This document shows positions 31,835 to 42,338 of a stretch of DNA of 48,031 nt, piece by piece. Numbering within the stretch: position 1 is the stretch's first letter; every line of letters begins with the position of its first letter. The notes beneath the pieces were generated by a model, which made no database searches, was not told the DNA's origin, and worked only from the letters and a program-made list of their open reading frames with translations. Source of the stretch: an uncultured Clostridia bacterium (GTDB taxonomy: Bacteria > Bacillota > Clostridia > Christensenellales > HGM11417); the NCBI GenBank assembly GCA_944332455.1, contig CALVJY010000017.1, positions 1-48,031 on the forward strand, written 5' to 3'. A program made the translations under genes and the position numbers.

Positions 31835-32110
31835 TTAATTCTCGTTGTAGGCCCGAAGCGCGCTCTTCAGCTCGCTGTCGAAGACCTTGACGCCCTGCTC
31901 CAGCTTGCTGCCCAGGGCCAGGATGTCCTTGGTGGGCTTTAAATGCTTGAGCTTTTTGCGCTTGGGACGGTCGATCTTGTGGCGCTCGCCGTCCGCGATC
32001 AGGACATAGTCCGGATCGACCACGGTCAGGATGCAGTAGTACCTGCCGCTGTCCCGGCCGGCCTTGGAAAAGACCACCAGCCCGGGCTTGATGCCGTTTT
32101 CCTCCATCAT
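31835..32110 (-). CDS. KOW-domain RNA-binding protein (L14e/L27e-like)
   Basis: 91 aa if the first of two adjacent ATG codons is used; the second (32105-32107) has better spacing from [26 protein letters not shown] is a KOW motif, followed by the basic [17 protein letters not shown]. Small proteins of this type lie between map and infA in many Clostridia and are thought to bind the ribosome or rRNA; the function is not established. Confidence 0.88.
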   Translation of the reverse strand: MMEENGIKPGLVVFSKAGRDSGRYYCILTVVDPDYVLIADGERHKIDRPKRKKLKHLKPTKDILALGSKLEQGVKVFDSELKSALRAYNEN

Positions 32111-32126
32111 TCCTCCCTCCCCCGTC

Positions 32127-32870
32127 CTACAGCGTCAGGATTTGGGGGCCGTTTTCGGTGATGGCCACCGTGTTTTCGTAGTGGGCCGAATTTTTGCCGT
32201 CCCGGGTGACCACGCCCCAGCCGTCGTCCAGAAATTTGACCTGCCAGGTGCCCAGGTTGATCATGGGCTCCACCGCCAGGACCATGCCGTTCTTCAGCCG
32301 CATGCCCAGCCCCGAGGTCACAAAGTTGGGGACCTGGGGATCCTCGTGCATCTCCCGGCCGATGCCGTGCCCGGTCAGGGCGCGGACCACCGAGTAGCCG
32401 TGGGATTCGGCGTGCTGCTGCACGGCGGCGGCGATGTCGGAGAGGCGGTGCCCCTCGGTCATGACCTCCACGGCCTTGAAAAAACATTCCCGGGTGACCT
32501 CGATCAGGCGGGCGTTTTCGGGACTGATCTCCCCCACCGCGAAGGTGCGGGCGGCGTCCCCGTGGTAGCCGTCCAGCACCGCGCCCACGTCCAGGCTGAT
32601 GATGTCCCCCTCCTTCAGCTTCCGGGATCCCGGAATGCCGTGCACCACCATCTCGTTGACCGAGGCGCAGACGGAGGCGGGATAGCCCTCGTAGTGCAGA
32701 AAGGAGGGATAGGCGTGATGCGAGGTGATGTACTCGTAGGCCAGCGCGTCGAGATGGCGGGTGGTCACGCCCGGCTTGACGTGTTCGCCCAGAAGGTCCA
32801 GGGTCTCGCGGACGATCTGTCCGGCGGCCCTCATCTTTTCGATCTCGGCGTGGGATTTCAGGGTGACCAT
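32127..32870 (-). CDS. map: Methionine aminopeptidase type I
   Basis: 247 aa from the ATG at 32868-32870. It removes initiator Met. Metal ligands are visible in DIISLDVGAVLDGYHGDAAR (two Asp), LTGHGIGREMHEDPQVPN (His), VLAVEPMINLG (Glu) and YENTVAITE (Glu). There is no N-terminal zinc extension. Five bases separate it from the adk stop. Confidence 0.97.
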   Translation of the reverse strand: MVTLKSHAEIEKMRAAGQIVRETLDLLGEHVKPGVTTRHLDALAYEYITSHHAYPSFLHYEGYPASVCASVNEMVVHGIPGSRKLKEGDIISLDVGAVLDGYHGDAARTFAVGEISPENARLIEVTRECFFKAVEVMTEGHRLSDIAAAVQQHAESHGYSVVRALTGHGIGREMHEDPQVPNFVTSGLGMRLKNGMVLAVEPMINLGTWQVKFLDDGWGVVTRDGKNSAHYENTVAITENGPQILTL

Positions 32871-32875
32871 TTTTT

Positions 32876-33490
32876 TTACAGGATCTCCCGGATCTGCGCG
32901 AAGCACTCCTCGATGGGCAGGTTGCCGTCCACCGTCTTTAAGACGCCCTTTTCGGCATAGTACTCGATCAGGGGGCGGGTCTGCTTTTCGTAGACCTCCA
33001 GGCGGGAGCGGACGACCTCCTTGGTGTCGTCGTCGCGGTGGACCAGGGTCTGGCCGCACCGTTCGCAGTCGGGTTTAGAGTAGGTGCTGATGTGATAGGA
33101 AGCGCCGCAGCCCGGGCAGACCCGACGGCCGCACAGCCGGTCCTCCAGCAGGCCAAAGTCGGCCTCGATGTCCAGCACCACGTCCACGTCGGTGAATTTT
33201 GCCAGGCTTTCGGCCTGTTCCAGCGTTCTGGGGAAGCCGTCCAGCAGCCAGCCTTTCTGGCAGTCCTCCTTTTTCAGGCGGTCCTCCACGATGGAGACCA
33301 CCACCTCGTCGGGAACCAGCTGCCCCTTGTCCATGTAGGACTTGGCCAGCTGCCCCAGTTCCGTGCCGTTTTTGATGTTCTCCCGGAAGATGTCCCCCGT
33401 GGAGATGTGCGGAATGGCATAGAAATCGGAGATGCGCTTGGCCTGCGTGCCCTTGCCGGCGCCGGGGGCGCCCAATAAAACGACTTTCAT
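32876..33490 (-). CDS. adk: Adenylate kinase, zinc lid
   Basis: 204 aa. P-loop GAPGAGKGTQ (8-17), LLDGFPRTLEQAE and the LID with CPGC and CERC, a four-Cys zinc site typical of Gram-positive enzymes. It converts AMP and ATP into 2 ADP. A longer reading from 33550 lacks a ribosome site and overlaps the end of secY, so the start at 33488-33490 is preferred. Confidence 0.97.
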   Translation of the reverse strand: MKVVLLGAPGAGKGTQAKRISDFYAIPHISTGDIFRENIKNGTELGQLAKSYMDKGQLVPDEVVVSIVEDRLKKEDCQKGWLLDGFPRTLEQAESLAKFTDVDVVLDIEADFGLLEDRLCGRRVCPGCGASYHISTYSKPDCERCGQTLVHRDDDTKEVVRSRLEVYEKQTRPLIEYYAEKGVLKTVDGNLPIEECFAQIREIL

Positions 33491-33554
33491 GAAAGAATCC
33501 TTTTTGTGGTTTGCCCTGCCCCGCCGGAAAAGGCAGGGCAGGGATGACATGCTT

Positions 33555-34856
33555 TTAATCGAGGAAACCCTTGTAGTGGCGCACCATGATCTGGCTCTGC
33601 AGCTGCTTGTCGAACTCCAGGGCGACCGAGACCACGATCAGAAGTCCGGTGGTGGAGAAGGCGTTCAGCAGGTTGCTGTTGCCGTTGGTCACGGCGATGA
33701 AGATCAAGGTGGGGATCAGGGCCACCAGGGCCAGGAAGATGGCCCCGAACAGGGTGATCCGGTTGTTGATCTTGGCCAGGTAGTCGGTGGTCGGCTTGCC
33801 GGGGCGGATGCCCGGGATAAAGCCGCCGTACTGCTGGATGTTGCGGGAGACGTCCTCGGCGTTGAACTGGATCTGCGCGTAGAAGAAGGCGAAGAAGATG
33901 ATCAGGATGGCGACCAGGATGGAGTAGATCCAGGTGCCCATGCCCACCCACTCGTTCCACCATTGGGTGAAGCCCCAGTTCATGTTGGGGTCGAACATGT
34001 TGCAGATCAGCTGCGGGAAGGACAGCAGGGCGTAGGCGAAGATCAGGGGCATGACGCCGGAGGCGTTGACCTTCATGGGGATGAAGGTGGACTGCCCGCC
34101 GTACATCTTGCGGCCCTTGACCTGCTTGGCGTACTGCACGGGGATCTTGCGCTCGGCCAGATCCACGTAGACGATGACGCCGAAGATGACGACCACGGCC
34201 ACGATGAAGCCGATGAACTGCCAGATGGCGTTCAGATCGCCGGTAGCCATGTTGCCGAAGTTGATCAGGATCGCCTGTCCGGCCGTGGACAGGATACCCA
34301 CGAAGATGAGCAGGGAGATCCCGTTGCCCACGCCGTGCTCGGTGATGCGCTCGCCCAGCCACATGGTCAGGGAGGAGCCGCCCACCATGATCAGGATGAC
34401 CAGGGTGTAAAGCAGCCACTGCGCGTCGGGCAGGATGGCGGTGTCCAGCAGGTCGCCGCTGCCCAGCAGGATGCCGACGGCCTGGATGATGGCCAGAAGC
34501 ACGGTGACGATGCGGGTGTACTGGGCGATCTTTTTACGGCCCTCTTCCCCCTCCTTCTGCAGCCGTTCCAGGGGCGGAATGGCCACGGTCAGAAGCTGCA
34601 TGATGATGGAGGAGTTGATGTACGGCCCGATGCCCATGGCAAACAGGGTGCCCATGGCCAGCGAGCCGCCGGTCAGGGCGCTCATGATGTTCAGAAAGAC
34701 GTTGCCTTCGATGGTCTCTTTCATGGCGGCATAGTCCAGCCCGGGGACCGGGATGAAGCAGCCGATGCGGTAGACCAGCAGAAGGCCGATGGTGATGAAG
34801 ATCTTTCTGCGGACTTCCTTGACTTTGAAGGCGTTGACCAGTGTTTCGAACATCAC
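33555..34856 (-). CDS. secY: Preprotein translocase subunit SecY
   Basis: 433 aa, ten membrane segments. [19 protein letters not shown] at the start, the plug region [20 protein letters not shown], the cytoplasmic loops with [20 protein letters not shown], and the end VRHYKGFLD match SecY. Forms the protein-conducting channel with SecE and SecG. Its start overlaps the rplO stop by four bases (ATGA). Confidence 0.98.
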   Translation of the reverse strand: MMFETLVNAFKVKEVRRKIFITIGLLLVYRIGCFIPVPGLDYAAMKETIEGNVFLNIMSALTGGSLAMGTLFAMGIGPYINSSIIMQLLTVAIPPLERLQKEGEEGRKKIAQYTRIVTVLLAIIQAVGILLGSGDLLDTAILPDAQWLLYTLVILIMVGGSSLTMWLGERITEHGVGNGISLLIFVGILSTAGQAILINFGNMATGDLNAIWQFIGFIVAVVVIFGVIVYVDLAERKIPVQYAKQVKGRKMYGGQSTFIPMKVNASGVMPLIFAYALLSFPQLICNMFDPNMNWGFTQWWNEWVGMGTWIYSILVAILIIFFAFFYAQIQFNAEDVSRNIQQYGGFIPGIRPGKPTTDYLAKINNRITLFGAIFLALVALIPTLIFIAVTNGNSNLLNAFSTTGLLIVVSVALEFDKQLQSQIMVRHYKGFLD

Positions 34857-35299
34857 ACCACCTCAGCTTTTCCGCCTGCCTTTTCGATCGCTTCCTTGGC
34901 GGATTGGGTGAATTTTGCGGCCTGAACCGTCAGCTTCTTTTCCAGCGTCCCGTTTCCGAGGACCTTCAGTCCCCTGTTGTCCTCAAAGTACTTTACCAAT
35001 CCGAGTTCGATCAGTCCCTCGGCCGTGACGACGGTGTTGTCGTCCAGCTTGTTGAGGTCCGAAAGTTTGACGATCAGATATTCTCTTCTCCACTTGTTGT
35101 GGAAGCCGCGCTTGGGCAGCTTGCGGTAGATGGGCATCTGGCCGCCCTCGAAGCCGGGACGGACTCCGCCCCCGCTCCGGGCCCACTGCCCTTTGTGTCC
35201 TTTTCCGGAGGTCTTGCCAAGACCGCTTCCGATGCCCCGGCCCAGCCGCTTGGGGGCCTTGCGGGCGCCGGGAGCCGGAGACAATGTCTGAATGTTCAT
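34853..35299 (-). CDS. rplO: Ribosomal protein L15
   Basis: 148 aa. The N-terminal Gly/Arg-rich arm ([20 protein letters not shown]) reaches into 23S rRNA; the globular C-terminus is normal in length. Translationally coupled to secY by an overlap. Confidence 0.97.
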   Translation of the reverse strand: MNIQTLSPAPGARKAPKRLGRGIGSGLGKTSGKGHKGQWARSGGGVRPGFEGGQMPIYRKLPKRGFHNKWRREYLIVKLSDLNKLDDNTVVTAEGLIELGLVKYFEDNRGLKVLGNGTLEKKLTVQAAKFTQSAKEAIEKAGGKAEVV

Positions 35300-35312
35300 G
35301 GTCCTTCCTCCC

Positions 35313-35513
35313 TTAGTCGATCTCTTCGGCCGTAACCAGGTGTCTGACCTTGAAGATCATGCCCCGGATGGCCGGATTGTCGTTGTGGATCTTGCTCTGT
35401 CTGATCTTTTTCAGGCCGAGCGCCGCGACTGTGGCTTTCTGATCCTCCAGGCAGCCGATGGTGCTGCGCACCAGGGTCACCTTGATCTTCTTGCCGGTTT
35501 CGTTATTCGCCAT
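35313..35513 (-). CDS. rpmD: Ribosomal protein L30
   Basis: 66 aa from the ATG at 35511-35513, ten bases after AAGGAG. A GTG nine bases upstream is too close to that site. [20 protein letters not shown] and [15 protein letters not shown] are typical of L30. Confidence 0.95.
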   Translation of the reverse strand: MANNETGKKIKVTLVRSTIGCLEDQKATVAALGLKKIRQSKIHNDNPAIRGMIFKVRHLVTAEEID

Positions 35514-35527
35514 TTCCTTCACGCTCC

Positions 35528-36049
35528 TTACCCGATGATCTCTTCCACGGCCTTGCCGCGCAGCCTGGCCATATCCTCGGCGGTCTTTAACGACTCCAGC
35601 CCGGCGATGGTGGCGCGGATGCAGTTGTAGGGGTTGTTGGTGCCGTGGGATTTGGTCCGGATGTTCTTGATGCCGGCGGCCTCCATGACCGCACGCACCG
35701 GGCCGCCGGCGATGACGCCGGTACCTTCGGCGGCGGGGAGCATCAGGACCGAACCCCGGCCGAATTTGCCGATGACCTCGTGGGGGATGGTGGTGTTGAC
35801 CAGCTTGACGTCGATCATCTTCCGCTTGGCGGCCGTGGTGGCCTTTTCGATGGCCTCGGGCACTTCGCCGGCCTTGCCGGTCCCCATGCCCACCTTGCCG
35901 TTGCCGTCGCCGACGACGACCAGCGCGGAGAAACGCATGTGGCGTCCGCCCTTGACGACCTTGGTCACGCGGTTGATGCAGACCAGCTTTTTGATCATGT
36001 CGTCTTTTTCTTCGTTGTTCCTGCGGGGTCTGGTGTTTTCTCTAGCCAT
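35528..36049 (-). CDS. rpsE: Ribosomal protein S5
   Basis: 173 aa. A basic N-terminus is followed by the double-stranded RNA-binding S5 domain ([20 protein letters not shown]) and the C-terminal domain with [19 protein letters not shown]. Acts in decoding fidelity with S4 and S12. Confidence 0.98.
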   Translation of the reverse strand: MARENTRPRRNNEEKDDMIKKLVCINRVTKVVKGGRHMRFSALVVVGDGNGKVGMGTGKAGEVPEAIEKATTAAKRKMIDVKLVNTTIPHEVIGKFGRGSVLMLPAAEGTGVIAGGPVRAVMEAAGIKNIRTKSHGTNNPYNCIRATIAGLESLKTAEDMARLRGKAVEEIIG

Positions 36050-36065
36050 GATCCGTCCCTCCTTG

Positions 36066-36434
36066 TCAGAATTTGAGGCCGTTGGCTCTGGCGCCTTCGG
36101 CCAGGGCGGCCACCCGCCCGGTGTAGAGGTAGCCGCCGCGGTCGAACACCACCTCGGTGATGCCCTTGGCGACCGCCTTCTTGGCCAGCTCCTCGCCCAC
36201 GATCTTGGCCTGCTCGGTCTTGGTCTTGCCGGAGACGGCCTTGGCGATCTCCTTCTCCATGGTGGAGCAGGCGACCAGCGTGTTGCCGGCCACGTCGTCG
36301 ATGATCTGGGCGTAGATGTGCACCGTGCTGCGGTAGACGTTCAGGCGGGGACGCTCGGGCGTGCCCGAAATTTTGGCGCGCACCCTCTTGTGACGTTTTA
36401 ATCTCTCTTCGTTTTTATCGAATTTGGTAATCAT
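36066..36434 (-). CDS. rplR: Ribosomal protein L18
   Basis: 122 aa. [20 protein letters not shown] near the N-terminus and the C-terminal [20 protein letters not shown] are typical. Binds 5S rRNA with L5. Confidence 0.97.
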   Translation of the reverse strand: MITKFDKNEERLKRHKRVRAKISGTPERPRLNVYRSTVHIYAQIIDDVAGNTLVACSTMEKEIAKAVSGKTKTEQAKIVGEELAKKAVAKGITEVVFDRGGYLYTGRVAALAEGARANGLKF

Positions 36435-36448
36435 CTCACATCACTCCT

Positions 36449-36991
36449 TTACTTGCCCGCCGTCTTGCCTTCCTTACGCTGGATGACCTCATCCTTGTAA
36501 CGAATGCCGTAGCAGTGATAGGGTTCGGGCTTCTTCAGGGCGCGGATGTTGGCGGCCGTCTGGCCCACCGCCTCCTTGGAGATCCCCTTGACGGTGATCT
36601 CGGTCTGGGAGGGGCAGTCCAGGGTGATGCCGGCGGGCGCCTCGAACTCCACGGGGTGGGAAAAGCCGATGTTCATGACCAGCTTGTTGCCCTGCTTTTG
36701 GACCTTGTAGCCCACGCCGTTGATGACCAGCCCCCGCTCGAAGCCGGAGGTCACGCCGGTCACCATGTTGGCGATCAGCGCGCGGTACAGCCCGTGCATG
36801 GCCCGGATCTCCTTCTGTTCGGAGAGGCGGGAGACCGTCAGCACGTTGCCCTCGATCTTGATCTCGATCTTGTCGCTGGCCACCGGCTGGCTCAGTTCGC
36901 CCTTGGGCCCCTTGACGGTGACCACGCCGTGTTCGAACCTGACCTGCACGCCGGCCGGCAGCGTAATGGGATTTCTTCCAACTCTTGACAT
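36449..36991 (-). CDS. rplF: Ribosomal protein L6
   Basis: 180 aa. Begins MSRVGRNPITLPAGVQVRFE; the C-terminal PEPYHCYGIRYKDEVIQRKE is the family signature. Binds helix 97 near the factor-binding site. Confidence 0.98.
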   Translation of the reverse strand: MSRVGRNPITLPAGVQVRFEHGVVTVKGPKGELSQPVASDKIEIKIEGNVLTVSRLSEQKEIRAMHGLYRALIANMVTGVTSGFERGLVINGVGYKVQKQGNKLVMNIGFSHPVEFEAPAGITLDCPSQTEITVKGISKEAVGQTAANIRALKKPEPYHCYGIRYKDEVIQRKEGKTAGK

Positions 36992-37007
36992 AACTCGCTC
37001 CTCCCTC

Positions 37008-37406
37008 TTACCAGACGTAAGCCAGCACTTCGCCGCCCACGTTCTGGGCCCTGGCCTGCTTGTCGGTCATCACGCCTTTGGAGGTGGACAGGATGGCGAT
37101 GCCCAGTCCGCCCAGCACCTTGGGAATGTCGCTGACGTTGGCGTACACCCGCAGGCCGGGGCGGGAGACCCGCTTCAGGCCGGAGATGACGCTCTCGTAC
37201 TTTCCGACATACTTCAGGGTCAGCCGGATGGTGCCCTGCACGTTTTCCTCCAGAACCTCGCTCTTGGTCACGAAGCCCTCGTCGACCAGGATCTTGGCAA
37301 TGGCTTTTTTCATATTGGACGCAGGAATGTCCACCGTGTTCTTGCGGGAGACGATGGCGTTCCTGATTCTGGTCAGCATATCTGCAATGGGATCTGTGAC
37401 TAACAT
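37008..37406 (-). CDS. rpsH: Ribosomal protein S8
   Basis: 132 aa from the ATG at 37404-37406. Begins [20 protein letters not shown] and ends [16 protein letters not shown]8 often represses the spc operon. A longer in-frame reading would run through rpsN and is rejected. Confidence 0.97.
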   Translation of the reverse strand: MLVTDPIADMLTRIRNAIVSRKNTVDIPASNMKKAIAKILVDEGFVTKSEVLEENVQGTIRLTLKYVGKYESVISGLKRVSRPGLRVYANVSDIPKVLGGLGIAILSTSKGVMTDKQARAQNVGGEVLAYVW

Positions 37407-37420
37407 TTCCTGTCCTCCTC

Positions 37421-37606
37421 TTACCAGCTCGATTTCTTGACGCCGGGGATCTGTCCCTTGTAGGCCAGCTCCCGGAAGCAGATACGGCAGACGCCGTACT
37501 TGGACAGGACGGCATGAGGTCTTCCGCAGATGCTGCATCTCGTGTAGGCTCTGGTCGAGAACTTAGGCGTTTTTTTCTGCTTGTTGATCATGGATTTCTT
37601 TGCCAT
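37421..37606 (-). CDS. rpsN: Ribosomal protein S14, type Z
   Basis: 61 aa. [10 protein letters not shown] and [10 protein letters not shown] form the C-x2-C...C-x2-C zinc site of the short S14 form. No zinc-free paralogue is in the window. Confidence 0.97.
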   Translation of the reverse strand: MAKKSMINKQKKTPKFSTRAYTRCSICGRPHAVLSKYGVCRICFRELAYKGQIPGVKKSSW

Positions 37607-37624
37607 AATTTTTTACCTCCTGCC

Positions 37625-38248
37625 TTATTCCGCCTTGAACGGCATCCCGAAGGCCCGCAGCAGCTCGCGGGCTTCCTCGTCCGTCTTCGCGGTGGTGACG
37701 AAACAAATGTCGAATCCGCGGATCTTCTCGATCTGATCGTAGGAGATCTCGGGGAAGATCAGCTGTTCCTTGACGCCCATTGCGTAGTTTCCCCTGCCGT
37801 CAAACGAGTTTGTTGAAACGCCGCGGAAGTCCCGCACACGGGGGAGCGCGATGCTCATGAACTTGTCGAAAAATTCGTACATCCGGACGTCGCGGAGGGT
37901 GACCTTGGCGCCCACGTTCATGCCCTGGCGGACCTTGAAGTTGGCCACCGATTTTTTGGCCTTGGTGATCATGGGCTTCTGTCCGGCGATCTGGCGGAGC
38001 TCCTCCACCGCCATCTGCACGCTCTTGGCGTTGTCCTTGATGTCGCCGTAGCCCATGTTCAGCACGATCTTTTCCAGCCTGGGCACCTCGTTGATGTTCT
38101 TGTAACCGAATTTTTTGACCAGATAGGGCACGATCTCCTCGCGGTAGCGCTTTTTCAGGCGCACCTCGTGATCGGAAAGCTTCACGGTCGCAGCTTTGTC
38201 GGTTGCAGCTTCCTTAGCAACCTGAGCATTCTTTTTCTTTTCAGCCAC
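37625..38248 (-). CDS. rplE: Ribosomal protein L5 with N-terminal extension
   Basis: 207 aa. About 25 residues of Ala/Lys-rich sequence ([20 protein letters not shown]) precede the normal start region ([20 protein letters not shown]). The core has [14 protein letters not shown] strand and [20 protein letters not shown]. Bridges 5S rRNA and the P-site tRNA. Typical L5 has about 180 residues. Confidence 0.96.
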   Translation of the reverse strand: MAEKKKNAQVAKEAATDKAATVKLSDHEVRLKKRYREEIVPYLVKKFGYKNINEVPRLEKIVLNMGYGDIKDNAKSVQMAVEELRQIAGQKPMITKAKKSVANFKVRQGMNVGAKVTLRDVRMYEFFDKFMSIALPRVRDFRGVSTNSFDGRGNYAMGVKEQLIFPEISYDQIEKIRGFDICFVTTAKTDEEARELLRAFGMPFKAE

Positions 38249-38284
38249 TTTCGTTTACCTCTTTTTTTATTTTGGTCGGCAGGA

Positions 38285-38779
38285 TCACTCTTCGGTCTTG
38301 GCGGCCTTCTTCCTCGAAGGCTTTTTCTCGGTGGCCTTCTTGTCGGTCTTGGTCTTCTTGTCCTCGACCGCGGCCTTGGCAGCCGTCTTGGCGGCCTTCT
38401 TCTCGGTGATCTGATCGAACACATAGCCGCACTTGCAGCAGGCGCAGACCTTTTTCTGCTTGCCGGTCTTGGGGTCGGTCACCATGATGTGCTTGACCCG
38501 GGTGGCCCGGTTGTACTTTTCGCAGGCGCTGTTGCCGCAGAACAGGGCCACGTTGTTGGCCGAGATGGGGCCGGCGACCGCATTGATGCCGCCGGCGTCC
38601 TTGGCCGAGCGGGCCTTTTTGTGATGCTTCTGCATGTTGACGCCTTCGACGATGACGGTGTTGTCCTCGTAGGAGGCCTTGATCACCGTGCCGATCTTGC
38701 CCTTGCGGGCCTTGTCGCCCACGGTGTCGCCGACGGTGACAATGACTTTGTCACCTCTCTTGATATGAAGGGAATTCAT
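38285..38779 (-). CDS. rplX: Ribosomal protein L24 with zinc ribbon and basic tail
   Basis: 164 aa against about 105. The KOW part (IKRGDKVIVTVGDTVGDKAR) and NMQKHHKKARSAKDAGGINA are canonical. The next strand is interrupted by Cys pairs: CGNSACEKYNRATR and KKVCACCKCGYVFD, a zinc-ribbon form. A tail of about 40 residues (KKAAKTAAKAAVEDKKTKTD and on) is rich in Lys, Ala and Thr. L24 starts 50S assembly. Confidence 0.93.
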   Translation of the reverse strand: MNSLHIKRGDKVIVTVGDTVGDKARKGKIGTVIKASYEDNTVIVEGVNMQKHHKKARSAKDAGGINAVAGPISANNVALFCGNSACEKYNRATRVKHIMVTDPKTGKQKKVCACCKCGYVFDQITEKKAAKTAAKAAVEDKKTKTDKKATEKKPSRKKAAKTEE

Positions 38780-38791
38780 GAAAAGCCTCCT

Positions 38792-39160
38792 TTACAGCAC
38801 TTCGGGCGCCAAGGAGATGATCTTCATGTAGTCCTTGTCACGCAGCTCTCTGGCCACAGGCCCGAAGATACGGGTGCCTCTGGGCTGTTTCTGGTTGTCG
38901 ATGATGACCGCGGCGTTGTCGTCGAAGCGGATGTGCGATCCGTCCTTTCTCTGCAGGCCCTTGGCCGACCGCACGATGACGGCCTTGACCACGTCGCCCT
39001 TTTTGACGGCGCCGCCGGGCACCGCAGTCTTGACGCTGGCAATGATCACGTCGCCGATGTTGCCGAACCTCCGAAAAGATCCGCCCAGCACCCGAATGCA
39101 CATGATCTCTTTTGCCCCGGAATTGTCAGCAACTTTTAAACGGGTTTGAGGTTGAATCAT
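38792..39160 (-). CDS. rplN: Ribosomal protein L14
   Basis: 122 aa. Begins [40 protein letters not shown] near the C-terminus is typical. Lies at the 50S face that meets the 30S subunit. Confidence 0.98.
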   Translation of the reverse strand: MIQPQTRLKVADNSGAKEIMCIRVLGGSFRRFGNIGDVIIASVKTAVPGGAVKKGDVVKAVIVRSAKGLQRKDGSHIRFDDNAAVIIDNQKQPRGTRIFGPVARELRDKDYMKIISLAPEVL

Positions 39161-39175
39161 ACTTGCATTCTCCTA

Positions 39176-39439
39176 TTACTTGGCCTTTTCGATGATCCTG
39201 GCGACCCGCCAGTTCTTGTCCTTGGAAAGTTTCCTGGTCTCCACGATCAGGACCTTGTCCCCCACGCCGCAGGCGTTGGCCTCGTCGTGCGCCTTGAAGC
39301 GCTCGGTGTGGGTGACCGTCTTTTTGTAGAGGGGGTGCTTGGCCTTGCGTTCGATGGCCACCACCACGGTCTTGTCCATCTTGTCGGACACCACCAGGCC
39401 CACGCGGCTCTTTCTCAGATTTCTCTCGTTGTTTTCCAT
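39176..39439 (-). CDS. rpsQ: Ribosomal protein S17
   Basis: 87 aa. [20 protein letters not shown] and the [20 protein letters not shown] end mark the OB-fold S17. Contacts 16S rRNA in the 5' domain. Confidence 0.98.
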   Translation of the reverse strand: MENNERNLRKSRVGLVVSDKMDKTVVVAIERKAKHPLYKKTVTHTERFKAHDEANACGVGDKVLIVETRKLSKDKNWRVARIIEKAK

Positions 39440-39454
39440 GGTTTACCTCCCGCC

Positions 39455-39673
39455 TCAGGCCTTGGCCTGCACATCGCGCTTGATCCCCATTTCCCGCTCG
39501 CGCAGAATGGTCATGACCCTTGCGATGTCCTTTTTGCAGACGTTGATGGTCAAAGGATTTTCCAGCTGGCCGGTCGCGTGACGGAACCGAAGATTGAACA
39601 ACTCGCTCTTGAGCTCGGCCAGCTTGAGCTGGAGCTCTTCCGTCGTCATCTGATGCAGTAAACTAGACTTCAT
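39455..39673 (-). CDS. rpmC: Ribosomal protein L29
   Basis: 72 aa. Two-helix protein: [20 protein letters not shown] then [20 protein letters not shown]. Its start overlaps the rplP stop (ATGA). Near the tunnel exit, where SRP and trigger factor dock. Confidence 0.96.
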   Translation of the reverse strand: MKSSLLHQMTTEELQLKLAELKSELFNLRFRHATGQLENPLTINVCKKDIARVMTILREREMGIKRDVQAKA

Positions 39674-40107
39674 TGACCTTCACCACCCTCTGTTTGATTG
39701 TCCTCCTTCTTGATGAATTTGGACTTGATGGGCAGCTTGTAGCTGGCCAGCCGCAGGGCCTCTCTGGCGACTTCCTCGGGGATCCCCGCCATCTCGAACA
39801 GCACCCTGCCGGGCTTGACCACGGCCACCCAGTACTCGGGAGAGCCCTTGCCCGATCCCATGCGGGTCTCGGCGGGCTTTTTCGTCACCGGCTTGTGCGG
39901 GAAGATGTCGATCCACACCTTGCCGCCGCGCTTGATGTAACGGGTCATGGCGATACGGGCGGCCTCGATCTGGTTGGAGGTGATCCAGGCCGGCTCCAAA
40001 GCCACCAGGCCGTAATCGCCCCCGGTCAGCTTGTTGCCGCGCAGCGCCTTTCCGGTCATGCGTCCCCGCTGGACGCGTCTTCTCTTGACTCTCTTGGGCA
40101 TTAACAT
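39670..40107 (-). CDS. rplP: Ribosomal protein L16
   Basis: 145 aa. [20 protein letters not shown] at the start, [20 protein letters not shown] and [20 protein letters not shown] in the middle. Shapes the A-site tRNA region of 23S rRNA. The ribosome site lies inside the end of rpsC. Confidence 0.98.
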   Translation of the reverse strand: MLMPKRVKRRRVQRGRMTGKALRGNKLTGGDYGLVALEPAWITSNQIEAARIAMTRYIKRGGKVWIDIFPHKPVTKKPAETRMGSGKGSPEYWVAVVKPGRVLFEMAGIPEEVAREALRLASYKLPIKSKFIKKEDNQTEGGEGQ

Positions 40108-40109
40108 GA

Positions 40110-40775
40110 TTACGCTTCTCCTCCTTCCCTGACAAAGGGACGCCTTCCGAGGATTTCACCGTTGTAGATCCAGCACTTGACTCCGATGACGCCGAAGGTG
40201 GTGTGGGCCTCGGCAAAGCCGTAGTCGATGTCCGCCCTCAGGGTCTGAAGGGGAATGGATCCCTCGTGATAGTGTTCGCAGCGGGCGATCTCGGCCCCGT
40301 CCAGACGGCCGGCCACCATCAGCTTGATGCCCTTGGCCCCGGCGCGCATGCTGCGCTGAATGCTCTGCTTCATGCACCGGCGGAAGGAGACGCGCTTTTC
40401 CAGCTGGGCGGCCACCGATTCGGCCACCAGCTGCGCGTCGCAGTCCGGACGGCGGACCTCCTTGACGTTGATGACCACGTTTTTGCCCTTGGTCAGCCTG
40501 GAGATCTCCTTTTTCATCTGTTCCACGCCGGCGCCGCTCTTGCCGATCAGCACGCCGGGCCGGGCGGTCAGCACGTTGACGATGATCTTGCTGGCCACCC
40601 GCTCGATGGTGATCCGGGAGACGGCGGCCGAAAAATAGGTCTTTTTGAGGAAGGTACGGATCTCGTAGTCTTCCTTCAGGTTCTTGGAAAAATCTTTCTT
40701 ATCGGCGTACCAGACGGTATCCCATCCCTTGATGACGCCCACGCGCAGTCCGTGCGGATTGACTTTCTGTCCCAT
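40110..40775 (-). CDS. rpsC: Ribosomal protein S3
   Basis: 221 aa. Begins [20 protein letters not shown]. The KH domain has [20 protein letters not shown]; the C-terminal domain has [20 protein letters not shown]. It forms part of the mRNA entry helicase site. Confidence 0.98.
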   Translation of the reverse strand: MGQKVNPHGLRVGVIKGWDTVWYADKKDFSKNLKEDYEIRTFLKKTYFSAAVSRITIERVASKIIVNVLTARPGVLIGKSGAGVEQMKKEISRLTKGKNVVINVKEVRRPDCDAQLVAESVAAQLEKRVSFRRCMKQSIQRSMRAGAKGIKLMVAGRLDGAEIARCEHYHEGSIPLQTLRADIDYGFAEAHTTFGVIGVKCWIYNGEILGRRPFVREGGEA

Positions 40776-40794
40776 AAACGGTCTTTATACCTCC

Positions 40795-41184
40795 TTACGC
40801 CTTGACATCCAGGATCACGGTGATGTGACTGGTGCGCTTCAAGATCCGGTAGGCGCGCCCCCGGGAGACCGGACGCACGCGCTTGAGCGTGGGGCCCTGG
40901 TCGGCGAAGCACTCGGCCACGCACAGCTCGTCCACGTTGTAGTGGGGCGGGTTGTTCTCGGCGTTGGCCATGGCGGACTTGACCACCTTGGCGATCACCG
41001 GAGCGGCCGCTCTGGGCGTGACTTCCAGGATGGCCAGCGCCTCGGCGCAGCTTTTGCCGCGGATCAGATCCAGCACGGAGCGGACCTTGAAGGGGGACAT
41101 GCGGATGTATCTGGCGACGGCGTGGGGACGCTTGTCCTGCGCTTCCCGGCGGGCCGCTGCTTTTTCTCTCATTCTTGTTGCCAT
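40795..41184 (-). CDS. rplV: Ribosomal protein L22
   Basis: 129 aa. [20 protein letters not shown] begins the fold; the extended hairpin ([20 protein letters not shown]) lines the peptide tunnel, where macrolide-resistance mutations map in other species. Confidence 0.98.
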   Translation of the reverse strand: MATRMREKAAARREAQDKRPHAVARYIRMSPFKVRSVLDLIRGKSCAEALAILEVTPRAAAPVIAKVVKSAMANAENNPPHYNVDELCVAECFADQGPTLKRVRPVSRGRAYRILKRTSHITVILDVKA

Positions 41185-41198
41185 TCGTATGCTCCTCC

Positions 41199-41480
41199 TT
41201 ACTTCCTGGCCCCGGTCGCCTTTTCGCCGGCGTGACCGCGGAAGGTCCTGGTGGGGGCGAACTCGCCCAGCTTGCAGCCCACCATGTCCTCGGTGATGTA
41301 GACCGGCACGTGCTTTCTGCCGTCATGCACCGCAATGGTGTGCCCGACCATGTCGGGGAAAATGGTGGAAGCGCGGGACCAGGTCTTGACCACCTTTTTC
41401 TCGTTGGCTTCGTTCATCTTCCGGATTCTCTGTAACAGCCTCTCTTCTACGTAAGGCCCTTTCTTCACACTTCTGCTCAT
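41199..41480 (-). CDS. rpsS: Ribosomal protein S19
   Basis: 93 aa. [20 protein letters not shown] and [20 protein letters not shown] are canonical. Sits in the 30S head. Confidence 0.98.
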   Translation of the reverse strand: MSRSVKKGPYVEERLLQRIRKMNEANEKKVVKTWSRASTIFPDMVGHTIAVHDGRKHVPVYITEDMVGCKLGEFAPTRTFRGHAGEKATGARK

Positions 41481-41492
41481 GGTGAACCTCCC

Positions 41493-42320
41493 TTAATTGA
41501 CCCGCTTGATGATAAACTTGTTGGTGACGTTCTTTTTCTTGCGGGTCTTCAGTCCCAGCGCGGGCTTGCCCCAGGGGGTGACCGGGCCGGGGCGGCCGAC
41601 CGGCGATTTGCCCTCGCCGCCGCCGTGCGGGTGGTCGCAGGGATTCATGACCGAGCCGCGGACGGTGGGTTTGACGCCCAGGTGGCGGCTCTTGCCCGCC
41701 TTGCCCAGGCTGACGATCTCGTGATCGAGGTTGCCCACCTGGCCGATGGTGGCCCGGCAGAGCACCGGGATGTAGCGCATTTCGCCCGAGGGCATCCGCA
41801 CGATGGCGTTGGCCCCCTCCTTGGCCATCAGCTGAGCCGAGATGCCGGCGGCGCGGGCGATCTGGCCGCCCCTGCCCTTTTTCAGCTCGATGTTGTGGAT
41901 CATGGTGCCGACCGGGATGTTGGCGATCGGCAGGCAGTTGCCCGCCTTGATGTCGGCCTCGGGGCCGCTCATGACCACGTCGCCCACGTTCAGGCCCACG
42001 GGAGCCAGGATGTAGGCCTTGGCGCCGTCGGCGTAGTGCAGGAGGGCGATGTTGGCCGTCCGGTTGGGATCGTACTCGATGGCGGCCACCTTGGCGGGCA
42101 CGCCGTCCTTGGTGCGCTTGAAGTCGATGATGCGGTATTTGATCCGGTTGCCGCCGCCGATGTGGCGGACGGTGATCTTGCCGGCGGCGTTGCGGCCGCC
42201 CGTCTTCTTGACGGTGTCCAGCAGGCCGCGCTCGGGCGTGGTCTTGGTGATCTCGGCAAAGTCCGACACCGACATGAACCGTCTGGCCGGAGAAGTCGGT
42301 TTATACTTTTTCAAAGCCAT
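41493..42320 (-). CDS. rplB: Ribosomal protein L2
   Basis: 275 aa. Begins [20 protein letters not shown]; the C-terminal [20 protein letters not shown] contains the conserved His near the peptidyl-transferase centre. Confidence 0.98.
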   Translation of the reverse strand: MALKKYKPTSPARRFMSVSDFAEITKTTPERGLLDTVKKTGGRNAAGKITVRHIGGGNRIKYRIIDFKRTKDGVPAKVAAIEYDPNRTANIALLHYADGAKAYILAPVGLNVGDVVMSGPEADIKAGNCLPIANIPVGTMIHNIELKKGRGGQIARAAGISAQLMAKEGANAIVRMPSGEMRYIPVLCRATIGQVGNLDHEIVSLGKAGKSRHLGVKPTVRGSVMNPCDHPHGGGEGKSPVGRPGPVTPWGKPALGLKTRKKKNVTNKFIIKRVN

Positions 42321-42338
42321 TGCTGTGTTCCTCCTGCC

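Noticed and set aside
33432..34925. 497-codon plus-strand frame opposite secY
   Set aside because: Asp/His/Gly-rich shadow of the SecY codons; no ribosome site and no recognisable domain.
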